Source of the DNA: Bacillota bacterium
GTDB taxonomy: Bacteria; Bacillota; Clostridia; Christensenellales; SZUA-584
Direction: 5' to 3'
Length of the DNA stretch: 24,684 bases
Assembly: GCA_023415915.1 (NCBI GenBank)
Contig: JAEZIZ010000146.1
Location: 1-24,684 of the forward strand
Below, piece by piece: positions 14,328 to 21,265 of the stretch. Numbering within the stretch: position 1 is the stretch's first letter; every line of letters begins with the position of its first letter. A program made the position numbers and the translations under genes. The notes beneath the pieces are model-generated. The model was not told the origin of the DNA. It did no database searches and saw only the letters and a program-made list of their open reading frames with translations.

Positions 14328-14960
14328 ATGAATGAACGTATTGAAGTGCTGCCCGAGGATAAGCGGCGCAGCATACTAAGTGCGAGCCTTGCCGAGTTTG
14401 CGGAGCACGGGTACACGGGAGCTTCCACGAACCGGATAGTTAAGGCTGCGGGCATATCAAAAGGGCTGCTCTTTCATTACTTTGGCAGCAAGAAAGGGCT
14501 GTTCCTGTTTGTGCTCGACCATACGATAAAATACCTTTTGGGAAAGGTGAATGAATACGCCGCGGCGCTTTCGGGCGACTTTTTTGAGCGCATGGGGCAG
14601 TACGCTATGATAAAAACGCGCTTAGGGATAGAGGAGCCGGAGATGTACCGCATGCTCTATGATGTGTTCTTAAACCTGCCCTCCGATATAAAGGATGAGC
14701 TAATGGAGCACTACGGGGCGATACTCTCCGACCAACGCAAGGCGTTCGTATCGATTATTGATAAAGAAAAGCTGCGGGAAAGCGTGACGCCGGAAGCTGC
14801 CGTGAATCTGATTGTCGATTTTCTCGACGGGTATTATAAGCGCAACATCGATTATTACAAGACGATGACTCCCGAACAGCTGCTGAATTATATAGGAGAA
14901 ATGAGAAAAGACCTGATGGGTTACTTAGAGATAATAAAGAAGGGGATATATAAGGACTAG
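14328..14960 (+). CDS. TetR-family regulator of the ABC transporter
   Basis: This is a 210-residue protein starting 4 bp after the permease stop. There is no good ribosome binding site, so translation probably depends on coupling. Residues 10-58 are the TetR helix-turn-helix: RRSILSASLAEFAEHGYTG, then ASTNRIVKAAGISKGLLFHYFGSKKGLF. The remaining 150 residues are helical and should bind ligand and form the dimer. The operon order transporter-then-regulator and the paired palindromes at the promoter indicate autorepression. The inducing ligand is probably the substrate of the transporter. Confidence 0.93.
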   Translation: MNERIEVLPEDKRRSILSASLAEFAEHGYTGASTNRIVKAAGISKGLLFHYFGSKKGLFLFVLDHTIKYLLGKVNEYAAALSGDFFERMGQYAMIKTRLGIEEPEMYRMLYDVFLNLPSDIKDELMEHYGAILSDQRKAFVSIIDKEKLRESVTPEAAVNLIVDFLDGYYKRNIDYYKTMTPEQLLNYIGEMRKDLMGYLEIIKKGIYKD

Positions 14961-15030
14961 GGAGTAGAATATTGATAAAATACAGCGATTAGTATACAGA
15001 GTGTTTGTGGACATTTGCGTTTTAAAAAGC

Positions 15031-15052
15031 GGGAGGGCACAGAGGCCCTCCC
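15031..15052. repeat. Strong hairpin, possible intergenic repeat
   Basis: GGGAGGGC (15031-15038) and GCCCTCCC (15045-15052) pair perfectly around a 6-nt loop. Rightward no T-run follows, but leftward the stem is followed by GCTTTTT, so it would end leftward transcription. A related CCCTCCCCT sequence lies in the element at 16227-16284. Such GC-rich hairpins occur as dispersed repeats in gut Clostridia. Whether this one is repeated in the genome cannot be told here. Confidence 0.5.
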
Positions 15053-15175
15053 CTACTACGTTAAATATGTGATTTTGACTGATTGTCCTATCTTGCCTGT
15101 TTGTTATTTTTGGCACCATCAAAAACGCCGGTAATCGGTACTTTCAATGCCAGCATAATAAAACTATGATATATA

Positions 15176-15190
15176 TTGCAGTAACTGCAA
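15176..15190. promoter_or_regulatory. Palindrome before the aldo/keto reductase gene
   Basis: TTGCAGT-A-ACTGCAA is a perfect palindrome of 7-bp arms around one base, ending 20 bp before the ATG at 15211. A -10-like TATGAT lies at 15165-15170, placing the palindrome near the predicted start of transcription, where a repressor would act. The -35 box is poor. The hairpin and promoter reading are tentative. Confidence 0.4.
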
Positions 15191-15210
15191 TAAATTATGC
15201 GGGTGAGGTT

Positions 15211-16200
15211 ATGGAAAACAGAGTACTTGGAAAATCGGGAATAGAGGTATCTGCTCTTGGGCTCGGGTGCTGGCAGATAGGCGGACCGTTTTACAGGTGG
15301 GACGGCGCAATGACTGGTTTTGAATGGGCGGACGACGACGAATCGATAAGGGCGTTGCACGCGGCGTTCGATCACGGCATAACGCTGTTTGACACCTCAA
15401 GCGTTTACGGGTGCGGACACAGCGAAAGGATATTGGGCAAAGCGCTGAAGGACAGAAGAAGCAAGGTAGTGTACGCTACCAAGTTCAGCAACATTTTTGA
15501 CGAAGAAACGAAGGTCTGGAAAGGCAGCAGCGTTGAGCCGGACTTTATTAGGCAATCCTGTGAAGATTCGCTAAAGCGGCTCGATACCGACTACATTGAC
15601 CTTTTTCAGTGCCATGAGTGGTATGTGCCGCTGGAAAAGGCGGGAGAGGTATTTGAAACGCTGGACGAATTGAAGAAAGAGGGCAAGATTCGAGCTTACG
15701 GCTGGAGCACCGACAACCCTGATCTCATTGACTTCTTTGCTAAAAATACGAACGGGACTGCGATACAGCACCATTTCAACGTGCTTGTCAATGCGGACAG
15801 CATTTTAAAGGTATGCGATGAATACGACCTTGCGAGCATAAACCGCACGCCGCTGGGGATGGGAGTGTTGAGCGGGAAGTATACTCCCAACTCCAAGGCT
15901 ATTTCGAAAGACGACATAAGAGGTTATAACATCGAATGGAATATCTATTTCAAAGACGGCAAGGCAAACCCCGAATTGCTGGAGAAGCTCGGAGTCATAA
16001 GAGAGATGCTTGCCGTCGGCGGGCGTTCGCTGGTTCAGGGCGCACTCGGATGGCTATGGGCCAAGAGCGGCAGGACAATACCGATACCCGGGTTTCGCGA
16101 TACCAAGCAGGTAACGGAGCTGGCAGTCGCGATGGAATTCGGGCCGCTTACTCAAGAGCAGGTTGCCGCAATAGATTCGGCAATCGACAAGATAACCTAG
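15211..16200 (+). CDS. Aldo/keto reductase
   Basis: This is a 329-residue protein. I start at ATG 15211, with GGGTGAGG just upstream. The frame is open back to 15166, but that would add a non-family N-terminus over the palindrome. The (beta/alpha)8 aldo/keto reductase fold is clear: MENRVLGKSGIEVSALGLGC, then the catalytic tetrad Asp61, Tyr66, Lys91 and His135 (FDTSSVYG, ATKFSN, FQCHEW). The C-terminal cofactor region IPIPGFRDTKQV is present. These enzymes reduce aldehydes or ketones with NAD(P)H in the cytoplasm. The substrate cannot be told. It is flanked by intergenic hairpins and stands alone. Confidence 0.94.
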   Translation: MENRVLGKSGIEVSALGLGCWQIGGPFYRWDGAMTGFEWADDDESIRALHAAFDHGITLFDTSSVYGCGHSERILGKALKDRRSKVVYATKFSNIFDEETKVWKGSSVEPDFIRQSCEDSLKRLDTDYIDLFQCHEWYVPLEKAGEVFETLDELKKEGKIRAYGWSTDNPDLIDFFAKNTNGTAIQHHFNVLVNADSILKVCDEYDLASINRTPLGMGVLSGKYTPNSKAISKDDIRGYNIEWNIYFKDGKANPELLEKLGVIREMLAVGGRSLVQGALGWLWAKSGRTIPIPGFRDTKQVTELAVAMEFGPLTQEQVAAIDSAIDKIT

Positions 16201-16226
16201 AGTAACGCCAAAGAGCTTATATTAAT

Positions 16227-16284
16227 CTGCAGGGGCGGCGTTCATTCCGTCTCGCTGGCGTGTATAAAAAACCCTCCCCTGCAG
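16227..16284. repeat. Inverted-repeat element after the reductase gene
   Basis: CTGCAGGGG (16227-16235) and CCCCTGCAG (16276-16284) are a perfect 9-bp inverted repeat 40 bp apart, starting 27 bp after the reductase stop. The interior (GGCGTTCATTCC, then CTCGCTGGCG and AAAAAACCCT) looks like a miniature non-coding repeat. As a transcript it forms a weak long-loop hairpin. It may be a mobile or REP-like element related to the 15031 hairpin. Confidence 0.45.
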
Positions 16285-16361
16285 CATTTCAGCAATTTTG
16301 CTAGAGCCGCAAATCGGTACTATTCATATTACACATATATGCCGTACATTGTATATGACGG

Positions 16362-16403
16362 TTGACAAAGCGCCGCCGATATGATTTGCTTAACCTAAGC
16401 AAA
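16362..16403 (+). promoter_or_regulatory. Promoter and palindromic operator of the ZIP gene
   Basis: A consensus -35 box TTGACA is at 16362-16367. The -10 region 17-18 bp downstream is poor and falls inside a perfect palindrome, TTTGCTTA (16385-16392), ACC, TAAGCAAA (16396-16403). The half-site CCTAAGC recalls DtxR/MntR-type metal-regulator boxes. With a metal transporter gene 43 bp downstream, a metal-responsive repressor site is plausible. The regulator is not in this window. Confidence 0.55.
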
Positions 16404-16445
16404 CAGGATTTAAACCTATAAGTCGGGCAAAGGAAGTATGCAAAA

Positions 16446-17261
16446 ATGACAGTATGGCTTAAGGGAATTGATCCCGTGTTACAGGCGCTATTTGCCACTC
16501 TTTTTACATGGGGAGTCACTGCGCTGGGCGCGTCGCTCGTATTTTTCTTTAAAACAATAAATAAGAAAGTATTGAACGGTATGCTGGGGTTCGCCTCCGG
16601 CGTAATGATAGCGGCAAGCTTCTGGTCGCTGCTTGCCCCCGCGATAGAAATGGCGGAAGGGGGGCCTACGCCTCCGTGGCTCGTCGCGGCAATCGGCTTT
16701 TTGGCCGGCGGCATGTTCCTGTTTTTGGTGGATAAGATACTGCCGCATCTGCATTTGGGGCTTAACAAAAGCAAAGCCGAAGGTATAAAGACCGGCTGGC
16801 AGCGCAGCGTGCTGCTGGTGCTGGCAATCACGCTGCATAACATACCGGAAGGGCTGGCGGTAGGCGTGGCGTTCGGCGCTGCGGCGTACGGATTGTCGTC
16901 AGCCTCGGTTGCGGGGGCGCTGGCGCTGGCCGTAGGCATAGGGCTTCAGAATTTTCCCGAAGGCGCTGCGGTATCAATACCATTGAGAAGGGAAGGCTTT
17001 TCCCGCTCAAAAGCGTTTTTATACGGCCAGGCTTCAGGTATTGTCGAGCCGCTGGCGGGCGTAGCAGGCGTTTTAGCCGTACTTTCCATGCAGACTATAC
17101 TGCCCTATGCACTTGCTTTCGCGGCGGGCGCCATGATATATGTTGTGGTGGAAGAGCTAATACCCGAGGCTCAGCAGGAGGGCTCTAATACCGATATATC
17201 CACTATAGGCTGCCTCGCGGGGTTCGCGATAATGATGGTGCTTGATACCGCTCTAGGATGA
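16446..17261 (+). CDS. ZIP-family metal transporter
   Basis: This is a 271-residue membrane protein. AAAGGAAG (16429-16436) is its ribosome binding site. An ATG at 16438 gives only a three-codon frame, so the ATG at 16446 is used. It has about eight membrane helices and the two metal-binding signatures HNIPEGLAVGVAFG (131-144) and QNFPEGAAVSIPL (168-180), plus EPLAG (201-205). The His/Lys-rich loop (about 100-120) contains HLHLG. ZIP proteins of the ZupT/GufA type move divalent metals such as zinc, iron or manganese into the cytoplasm. The promoter palindrome suggests control by a metal sensor. It ends 5 bp from the convergent Crp/Fnr gene. Confidence 0.94.
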   Translation: MTVWLKGIDPVLQALFATLFTWGVTALGASLVFFFKTINKKVLNGMLGFASGVMIAASFWSLLAPAIEMAEGGPTPPWLVAAIGFLAGGMFLFLVDKILPHLHLGLNKSKAEGIKTGWQRSVLLVLAITLHNIPEGLAVGVAFGAAAYGLSSASVAGALALAVGIGLQNFPEGAAVSIPLRREGFSRSKAFLYGQASGIVEPLAGVAGVLAVLSMQTILPYALAFAAGAMIYVVVEELIPEAQQEGSNTDISTIGCLAGFAIMMVLDTALG

Positions 17262-17266
17262 GCGCT

Positions 17267-17929
17267 TTATATATAGCAGTCTTTGCCTATGCGCCTTAAC
17301 TTGGCTTCATCCTTTATAATATAGCCCTGCGGCGTTTTTTCCAGCACGCCCTTATTACACAGTCCGCCTAAAGTCCTCAGCAGGTGTCTGTAGCTCGTTC
17401 CGAGTATTTCCGCCGTGTCCGTCAGCTTTTCCCTGAAACAGCCGCCCGTATTCGTCATCGCGATATACGCGCACAGCCGCTCTCCAAGCGGGTGTAGTAT
17501 CGTAGCGGCGCTGTTTTTGCTGGAACGGTAGAGCTTTTGCGCGAGTGCTGTATTGACGGCTCGTAGCAGCGTTACGTTGTTTTTGAGTTCGTCGCCAAAT
17601 CGCGCGCGCGGTATGCCTATGCACGTAACCGGGGTTACAGCCTGAACGCTTGACGCTGCCGAGTCGCTGTCCGCCGAGAATTCGACTTCGCCTATTATGC
17701 CGCTCGAAGTCTGGTAACAAAACAATAGTGTCCTGCCGCTTGGTACGGTGCTGAGCACCTTCATCTTTCCTTCGAGCACGAGCAGCAGATAAGGGCAAGG
17801 ATACCCTTGCCGCAATATGAACTCTCCGCTTTTGTACCGGAATACGGATATGTCGGAAACGTCGATATTCCCTAGCCCATACCGTGTCAATAAGGCAATA
17901 TGCTCCGGCTGAAGCTTTTCTTTAACCAT
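17267..17929 (-). CDS. Crp/Fnr-family regulator, YeiL-like
   Basis: This is a 220-residue protein with AAAGG about 8 bp before the ATG. Residues 20-130 are a cyclic-nucleotide-binding fold with the GEFILRQGYPCPYLLLVLEGKMKV strand pattern and the SGIIGEVEF segment, but the residues that contact cAMP are not evident. Residues 150-215 form the helix-turn-helix: LGERLCAYI, then LTDTAEILGTSYRHLLRTLGGLCNKGVLEKTPQGYII. The sequence resembles E. coli YeiL, and YeiL-like regulators are often next to DUF606-type transporters, as here. It is divergent from the transporter gene with an 86-bp shared promoter region and a perfect 16-bp palindrome between them, so autoregulation and control of the transporter are likely. 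Confidence 0.92.
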   Translation of the reverse strand: MVKEKLQPEHIALLTRYGLGNIDVSDISVFRYKSGEFILRQGYPCPYLLLVLEGKMKVLSTVPSGRTLLFCYQTSSGIIGEVEFSADSDSAASSVQAVTPVTCIGIPRARFGDELKNNVTLLRAVNTALAQKLYRSSKNSAATILHPLGERLCAYIAMTNTGGCFREKLTDTAEILGTSYRHLLRTLGGLCNKGVLEKTPQGYIIKDEAKLRRIGKDCYI

Positions 17930-17951
17930 AAACGCAACCTTTCATTTATAA

Positions 17952-17967
17952 TATGACATATGTCATA
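17952..17967. promoter_or_regulatory. Operator between the Crp/Fnr and DMT genes
   Basis: TATGACATATGTCATA is a perfect 16-bp palindrome of the TGAC-N4-GTCA type used by Crp/Fnr proteins. It lies 23 bp from the regulator start and 49 bp from the transporter start. Rightward, the best -10 candidate TAATAT (17990-17995) would put the palindrome at about -42, the classical activator position. Leftward, a TTGACT (17974-17979) could be the -35 box of the regulator gene, with the palindrome in its spacer, the position of a repressor site. Confidence 0.75.
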
Positions 17968-18015
17968 ATACCGAGTCAAGCCGCCGTGTTAATATAACCC
18001 TAAGGAGCAAACGTA

Positions 18016-18909
18016 ATGTATCACGCTTTATCAGTGCTGGCTGGCATAATCGTCGCAATAATGGTAGCCGTAAACGGCGAGCTTTCGTCATACAGCGGCC
18101 TATATTCCTCAACGGTGGTAATACACATCGTGGGGCTTTTGACTGTGCTTTTGCTGCTGGCAATACGGCGGGAGAAGATATTCTCCGTAAAACGGCAACC
18201 TCTTTATATGTATGCTGGCGGAGCAATAGGCGTTGCGTCGGTGGTATTCAGCAATATTGCATTCGGCAGCATAAGCGTATCCGCTATAATCGCGCTCAGC
18301 CTGTTAGGGCAGAGCCTGACTTCGCTCGTTTATGACCGCTGGGGTTTGTGCGGCATGCCGAAGCGTGAGTTCAGCAAAATGAAGCTGATAGGCATTGTTT
18401 TTGTTGTGCTCGGCATTATCGCAATGCTGTATAGCTCGGAGGCTCGGGCGGTTATACCGATAGTTATGTCGCTGCTTATTGGCGTTTCCACCGTCATGTC
18501 GCGGACGGTAAACGCGCTGCTCGCTCAGCGCACCAGCGTGCTTGTAAGCGCTTTGTTCAACTACGTTGTAGGCCTTGCCGTGTCGGCCGCGGCGTTGCTT
18601 GTCGCGGGAAGGGCAGAGCCTATGATGCTGAAGTTTTCGCTGTCGCTCGACGTGTGGATATACACGGGCGGCATTTTAGGCTTATTCATAGTTGTGGCGC
18701 TCAACGCTGCCGTTTGCAGGATATCGTCGTTTTATATGACGCTGCTGCTTTTCGTCGGACAGGTTTTTTCCGGCATTGCGGTAGATATTGTGATGACGGG
18801 TTCGTTTTCCGTTAATAACCTTATCGGCGGCCTGTGCATCACGGCGGGGCTCGCTCAAAACCTGTGGGTAGATAAAAGGAATGAGCGCGTACCCTGCCCT
18901 GACGCATAA
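18016..18909 (+). CDS. DMT-superfamily transporter, DUF606/YdcZ type
   Basis: This is a 297-residue membrane protein with AAGGAG at 18002-18007 before the ATG. It has about ten hydrophobic segments and two internally similar halves, each opening with a pattern like LAGIIVAIMVAVNGELSS..LYSS or IVMSLLIGVSTVMSRTVNALLAQRTS. DUF606 proteins are usually half this length and act as pairs; this one holds both halves in one chain. Such proteins are transporters of unknown small molecules, probably exporters. The divergent Crp/Fnr-type regulator probably controls it and may sense the same compound. The gene at 18995 points the opposite way. Confidence 0.88.
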   Translation: MYHALSVLAGIIVAIMVAVNGELSSYSGLYSSTVVIHIVGLLTVLLLLAIRREKIFSVKRQPLYMYAGGAIGVASVVFSNIAFGSISVSAIIALSLLGQSLTSLVYDRWGLCGMPKREFSKMKLIGIVFVVLGIIAMLYSSEARAVIPIVMSLLIGVSTVMSRTVNALLAQRTSVLVSALFNYVVGLAVSAAALLVAGRAEPMMLKFSLSLDVWIYTGGILGLFIVVALNAAVCRISSFYMTLLLFVGQVFSGIAVDIVMTGSFSVNNLIGGLCITAGLAQNLWVDKRNERVPCPDA

Positions 18910-18994
18910 TTCAACATGCGCCAGCCAAGAGGGCATACGCAAGCTTTTTGTTAAAAACGGTTCATTGATTCTATAAAAAGTTTGTTAAAAGGCA

Positions 18995-20038
18995 TCAACT
19001 TATACCATCAAAAACTATGCGCTCTATGTTGCTTTCTTCATCCAATACATAAATATCGCTGTTATACATGAAGACGTAATCCCCGATTACTTCCGCAATC
19101 AGCTGCTTAGAGTTAATGTCCGACAGAAACAGCAGATTAGGGCCTGATTCGGTATATTCGATGTACAAAGACTTGCCGTCCACATGGTTGACTTCACTGC
19201 TTTCCTCGTCCAACGGGCGGAGGTTTGCTTTTGCCGCCGCAGTCTCTATTTCCTGTCCTTTGTTGTAAGGTACGGGGCTTATTTGTCCGTCGGAAGAACA
19301 GGAAAAATAACTTCGCTTGTAATCTTCGTCTCTTTGCGTATAAACCAAAACGCCGTCAAAGAAGCCGACTATATAACCTTCAAGCTTCAGTTGCTCAATA
19401 CCTAACGACAGCCGGTCTATACTCGTCGTTTCTTTGAAGTAAAATTCATAACGGTTAAGCGTAAATCCGTACTCTTTATCAAAATCGGAATAATAAATCG
19501 ATGTATCCGTTATAAGATATTCCTGAATATTTCCCTCAACTATTTTTTCCGCTTTACCGCCGTATACGGGAATACGAAACAAGCCCACGTCGCAGACGAT
19601 GAAGTACAATAAACCGTCGCGTATATTTAGCTTAATGATAAATCCTCCCGTATAGGGCGCCTCGGGAGAGCCTATATTGCTGCCGTCTGCCAGCAGCCGG
19701 GGGTCTTCGCCGCGCATATCGCAGGTCATTATAGTCTGTCCGAAATCCGGCGTTATGAAGTATAGCCTTGAGCCGTCCGAGACCATGTTTCCCCTGTTGT
19801 GATAATTCGCTCCTTCTATTGATTGCTTATCTGCACCCGGCATTGCTTTTACATCCGTAAAGCTGAAAAGGCCGCTGAAGTCAACAGCGCTTTTCTGAGG
19901 CGTTCCGGACGGGGATTGCGTTTGGGTATTCAAAAATGCGCTGGCGTCCGAACCCTGTTTAATATAATTGTTGCAAGACGCAAGAAAGAAAGAGCAGAAC
20001 AGCAAAAACAGTATTACGGGCTTTTTGCATATATCCAT
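18995..20038 (-). CDS. Lipoprotein with DUF5050-like beta-propeller repeats
   Basis: This is a 347-residue protein. I start at ATG 20038, where AAAAGGAGG lies about 7 bp upstream and a signal peptide begins (MDICKKPVILFLLFCSFFLA). The lipobox LASC gives Cys22 as the lipidated residue. The frame is open to 20092 but that would precede the signal peptide. The mature part begins with a low-complexity linker (Ser, Thr, Gln; about 28-50), then short strand-loop repeats: NRGNMVSDGSRLYFITPDFG, LLYFIVCDVGLFRIPVYGG and TDTSIYYSDFDKEYGFTLNRYEF. These are typical of DUF5050-like extracellular propellers in Clostridia. The role is unknown, and it would face outside the cell. It shares the 271-bp upstream region with the molybdenum operon. 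Confidence 0.85.
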   Translation of the reverse strand: MDICKKPVILFLLFCSFFLASCNNYIKQGSDASAFLNTQTQSPSGTPQKSAVDFSGLFSFTDVKAMPGADKQSIEGANYHNRGNMVSDGSRLYFITPDFGQTIMTCDMRGEDPRLLADGSNIGSPEAPYTGGFIIKLNIRDGLLYFIVCDVGLFRIPVYGGKAEKIVEGNIQEYLITDTSIYYSDFDKEYGFTLNRYEFYFKETTSIDRLSLGIEQLKLEGYIVGFFDGVLVYTQRDEDYKRSYFSCSSDGQISPVPYNKGQEIETAAAKANLRPLDEESSEVNHVDGKSLYIEYTESGPNLLFLSDINSKQLIAEVIGDYVFMYNSDIYVLDEESNIERIVFDGIS

Positions 20039-20162
20039 GCCGCCCCTCCTTTTGATATTACGATAGATACAGTATACATAAAATAATATCATAAGTAAAA
20101 TATAACAGCCGAAGATTTTATGAAAATGAGAACATATTTCAATTATGCGTCTTATTTTTGCG

Positions 20163-20211
20163 TATAATGGCGCGATATCGGTTTGACATTATAATATCCG
20201 TAGTATAAACT
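20163..20211 (+). promoter_or_regulatory. Promoter region of the molybdenum cofactor operon
   Basis: The region holds TATAAT at 20163-20168, the palindrome CGATATCG (20173-20180), a -35-like TTGACA (20183-20188), and -10-like TATAAA (20204-20209, spacing 15) or TAAACT (20206-20211, spacing 17). GATAT (20174-20178) and ATATC (20194-20198) form an inverted repeat with a 15-bp spacer that could be a ModE-type site. The 5' leader of about 90 nt (20218-20309) is AT-rich and shows no riboswitch-like fold. Confidence 0.45.
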
Positions 20212-20309
20212 TAGAAAAAAATAGTGTCGATTAATAACATCCAAAGGGACTTCTTTTTTTAGAGAGCGAGTTATAAAAAAATACAACTTGACTCTTTTAG
20301 GAGGCGCAA

Positions 20310-21236
20310 ATGAGGACGGGCGCGGTTATAGCGGCGGCGGGGGAATACTCCGTAACGGGCGGTTTCAAGCCCATGATAAAGACAGGTACGATATCGACGG
20401 TGCAGCGCATAATAGCGAATTTCCAGCAGGCCGCAGTGTTTCCTATCGTGCTCGTAACGGGCTTTAAAAGCGAGGAACTCGCAAAACATATTTCCAAATC
20501 GGGTGTCATCTGCATAAGAAACGAAGACTATACGCACACCGAGATGTTTGATTCGGCAAAGCTCGGGTTTTCATATATAGCGGATAAGTGTGACAGGACG
20601 TTTTTTTCACCGGTGGACGTGCCGCTTTTTACGGTGAATACTATAAAGCGGCTGATGGAATCTAATGCGCTTGTCGCAAAGCCTGCGTGCGGCGGACAGG
20701 AAGGGCATCCGGTGTTATTATCCTCTAAAGTGCTGCCGCTGCTTATGGTTGCGGAATGCGGCGGAGGCTTGAAAGAGGCAATCGAGCAATGCTGTACTGG
20801 CGTCGAAACGATAGAGGTAGGCGACGAAGGCGTGCTGCGGGACGTGGATACGCCGGGCGATTATTCGCGGCTGATTGAGCGGCACAACGAACAGCTGCTG
20901 CGCCCGTCCATAGAAATTTCGCTTATGCGCGAAGGTAAGCTGTTTGATAAAAAAGGCGCTTTGCTGCTTCATATGATCGAATATACGGGCACCGTGAAGG
21001 GTGCTTGCGAAAAGATGCAGATATCCTACAGCAAGGCGTGGAACATGCTGTCCGAGCTGGAGGAGCATCTCGGGTTTGCGCTTATAGAGAGAAAGCCCGG
21101 CGGGGAGTACGGCGGCGGCAGCGAGCTGACGCCCGAAGGGCGCGACCTGCTTAGCAGGTACGAGCGGTTCACGGAAAAGCTAAAGCGCTATGCAGACGAA
21201 TGTTTCTTGGAATGCTTTAAGGGCGAACTTAAATAA
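20310..21236 (+). CDS. MocA-like nucleotidyltransferase fused to ModE-type DNA-binding domain
   Basis: This is a 308-residue protein with GGAGG 6-8 bp before the ATG. Residues 1-190 resemble MobA/MocA nucleotidyltransferases, which attach CMP or GMP to the molybdenum cofactor. The active-site elements NEDYTHTEMFDSAKLG (71-86), SPVDVPLF (100-107), GHPVLL (132-137) and DVDTPGDY (178-185) are present. The N-terminal nucleotide loop is altered: IAAAGEYSVTGGFKPM replaces the usual LAAGxSxRMGxxK, so activity is uncertain. Residues 205-290 are a ModE/LysR-type winged helix (GALLLHMIEYTGTVKGACEKM, then SYSKAWNMLSELEE, ending GGGSELTPEGRDLL). It heads the molybdenum operon and could both modify the cofactor and regulate the operon; the second role is inferred. 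Confidence 0.9.
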   Translation: MRTGAVIAAAGEYSVTGGFKPMIKTGTISTVQRIIANFQQAAVFPIVLVTGFKSEELAKHISKSGVICIRNEDYTHTEMFDSAKLGFSYIADKCDRTFFSPVDVPLFTVNTIKRLMESNALVAKPACGGQEGHPVLLSSKVLPLLMVAECGGGLKEAIEQCCTGVETIEVGDEGVLRDVDTPGDYSRLIERHNEQLLRPSIEISLMREGKLFDKKGALLLHMIEYTGTVKGACEKMQISYSKAWNMLSELEEHLGFALIERKPGGEYGGGSELTPEGRDLLSRYERFTEKLKRYADECFLECFKGELK

Positions 21237-21265
21237 GCGAATTATGCGGCGCGCGGGAGGACTAA

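Noticed and set aside
20212..20309. Molybdenum cofactor riboswitch in the leader of the moa operon
   Set aside because: The leader is short, AT-rich and full of A and T runs. I could not build the multi-stem fold expected of the Moco RNA motif.
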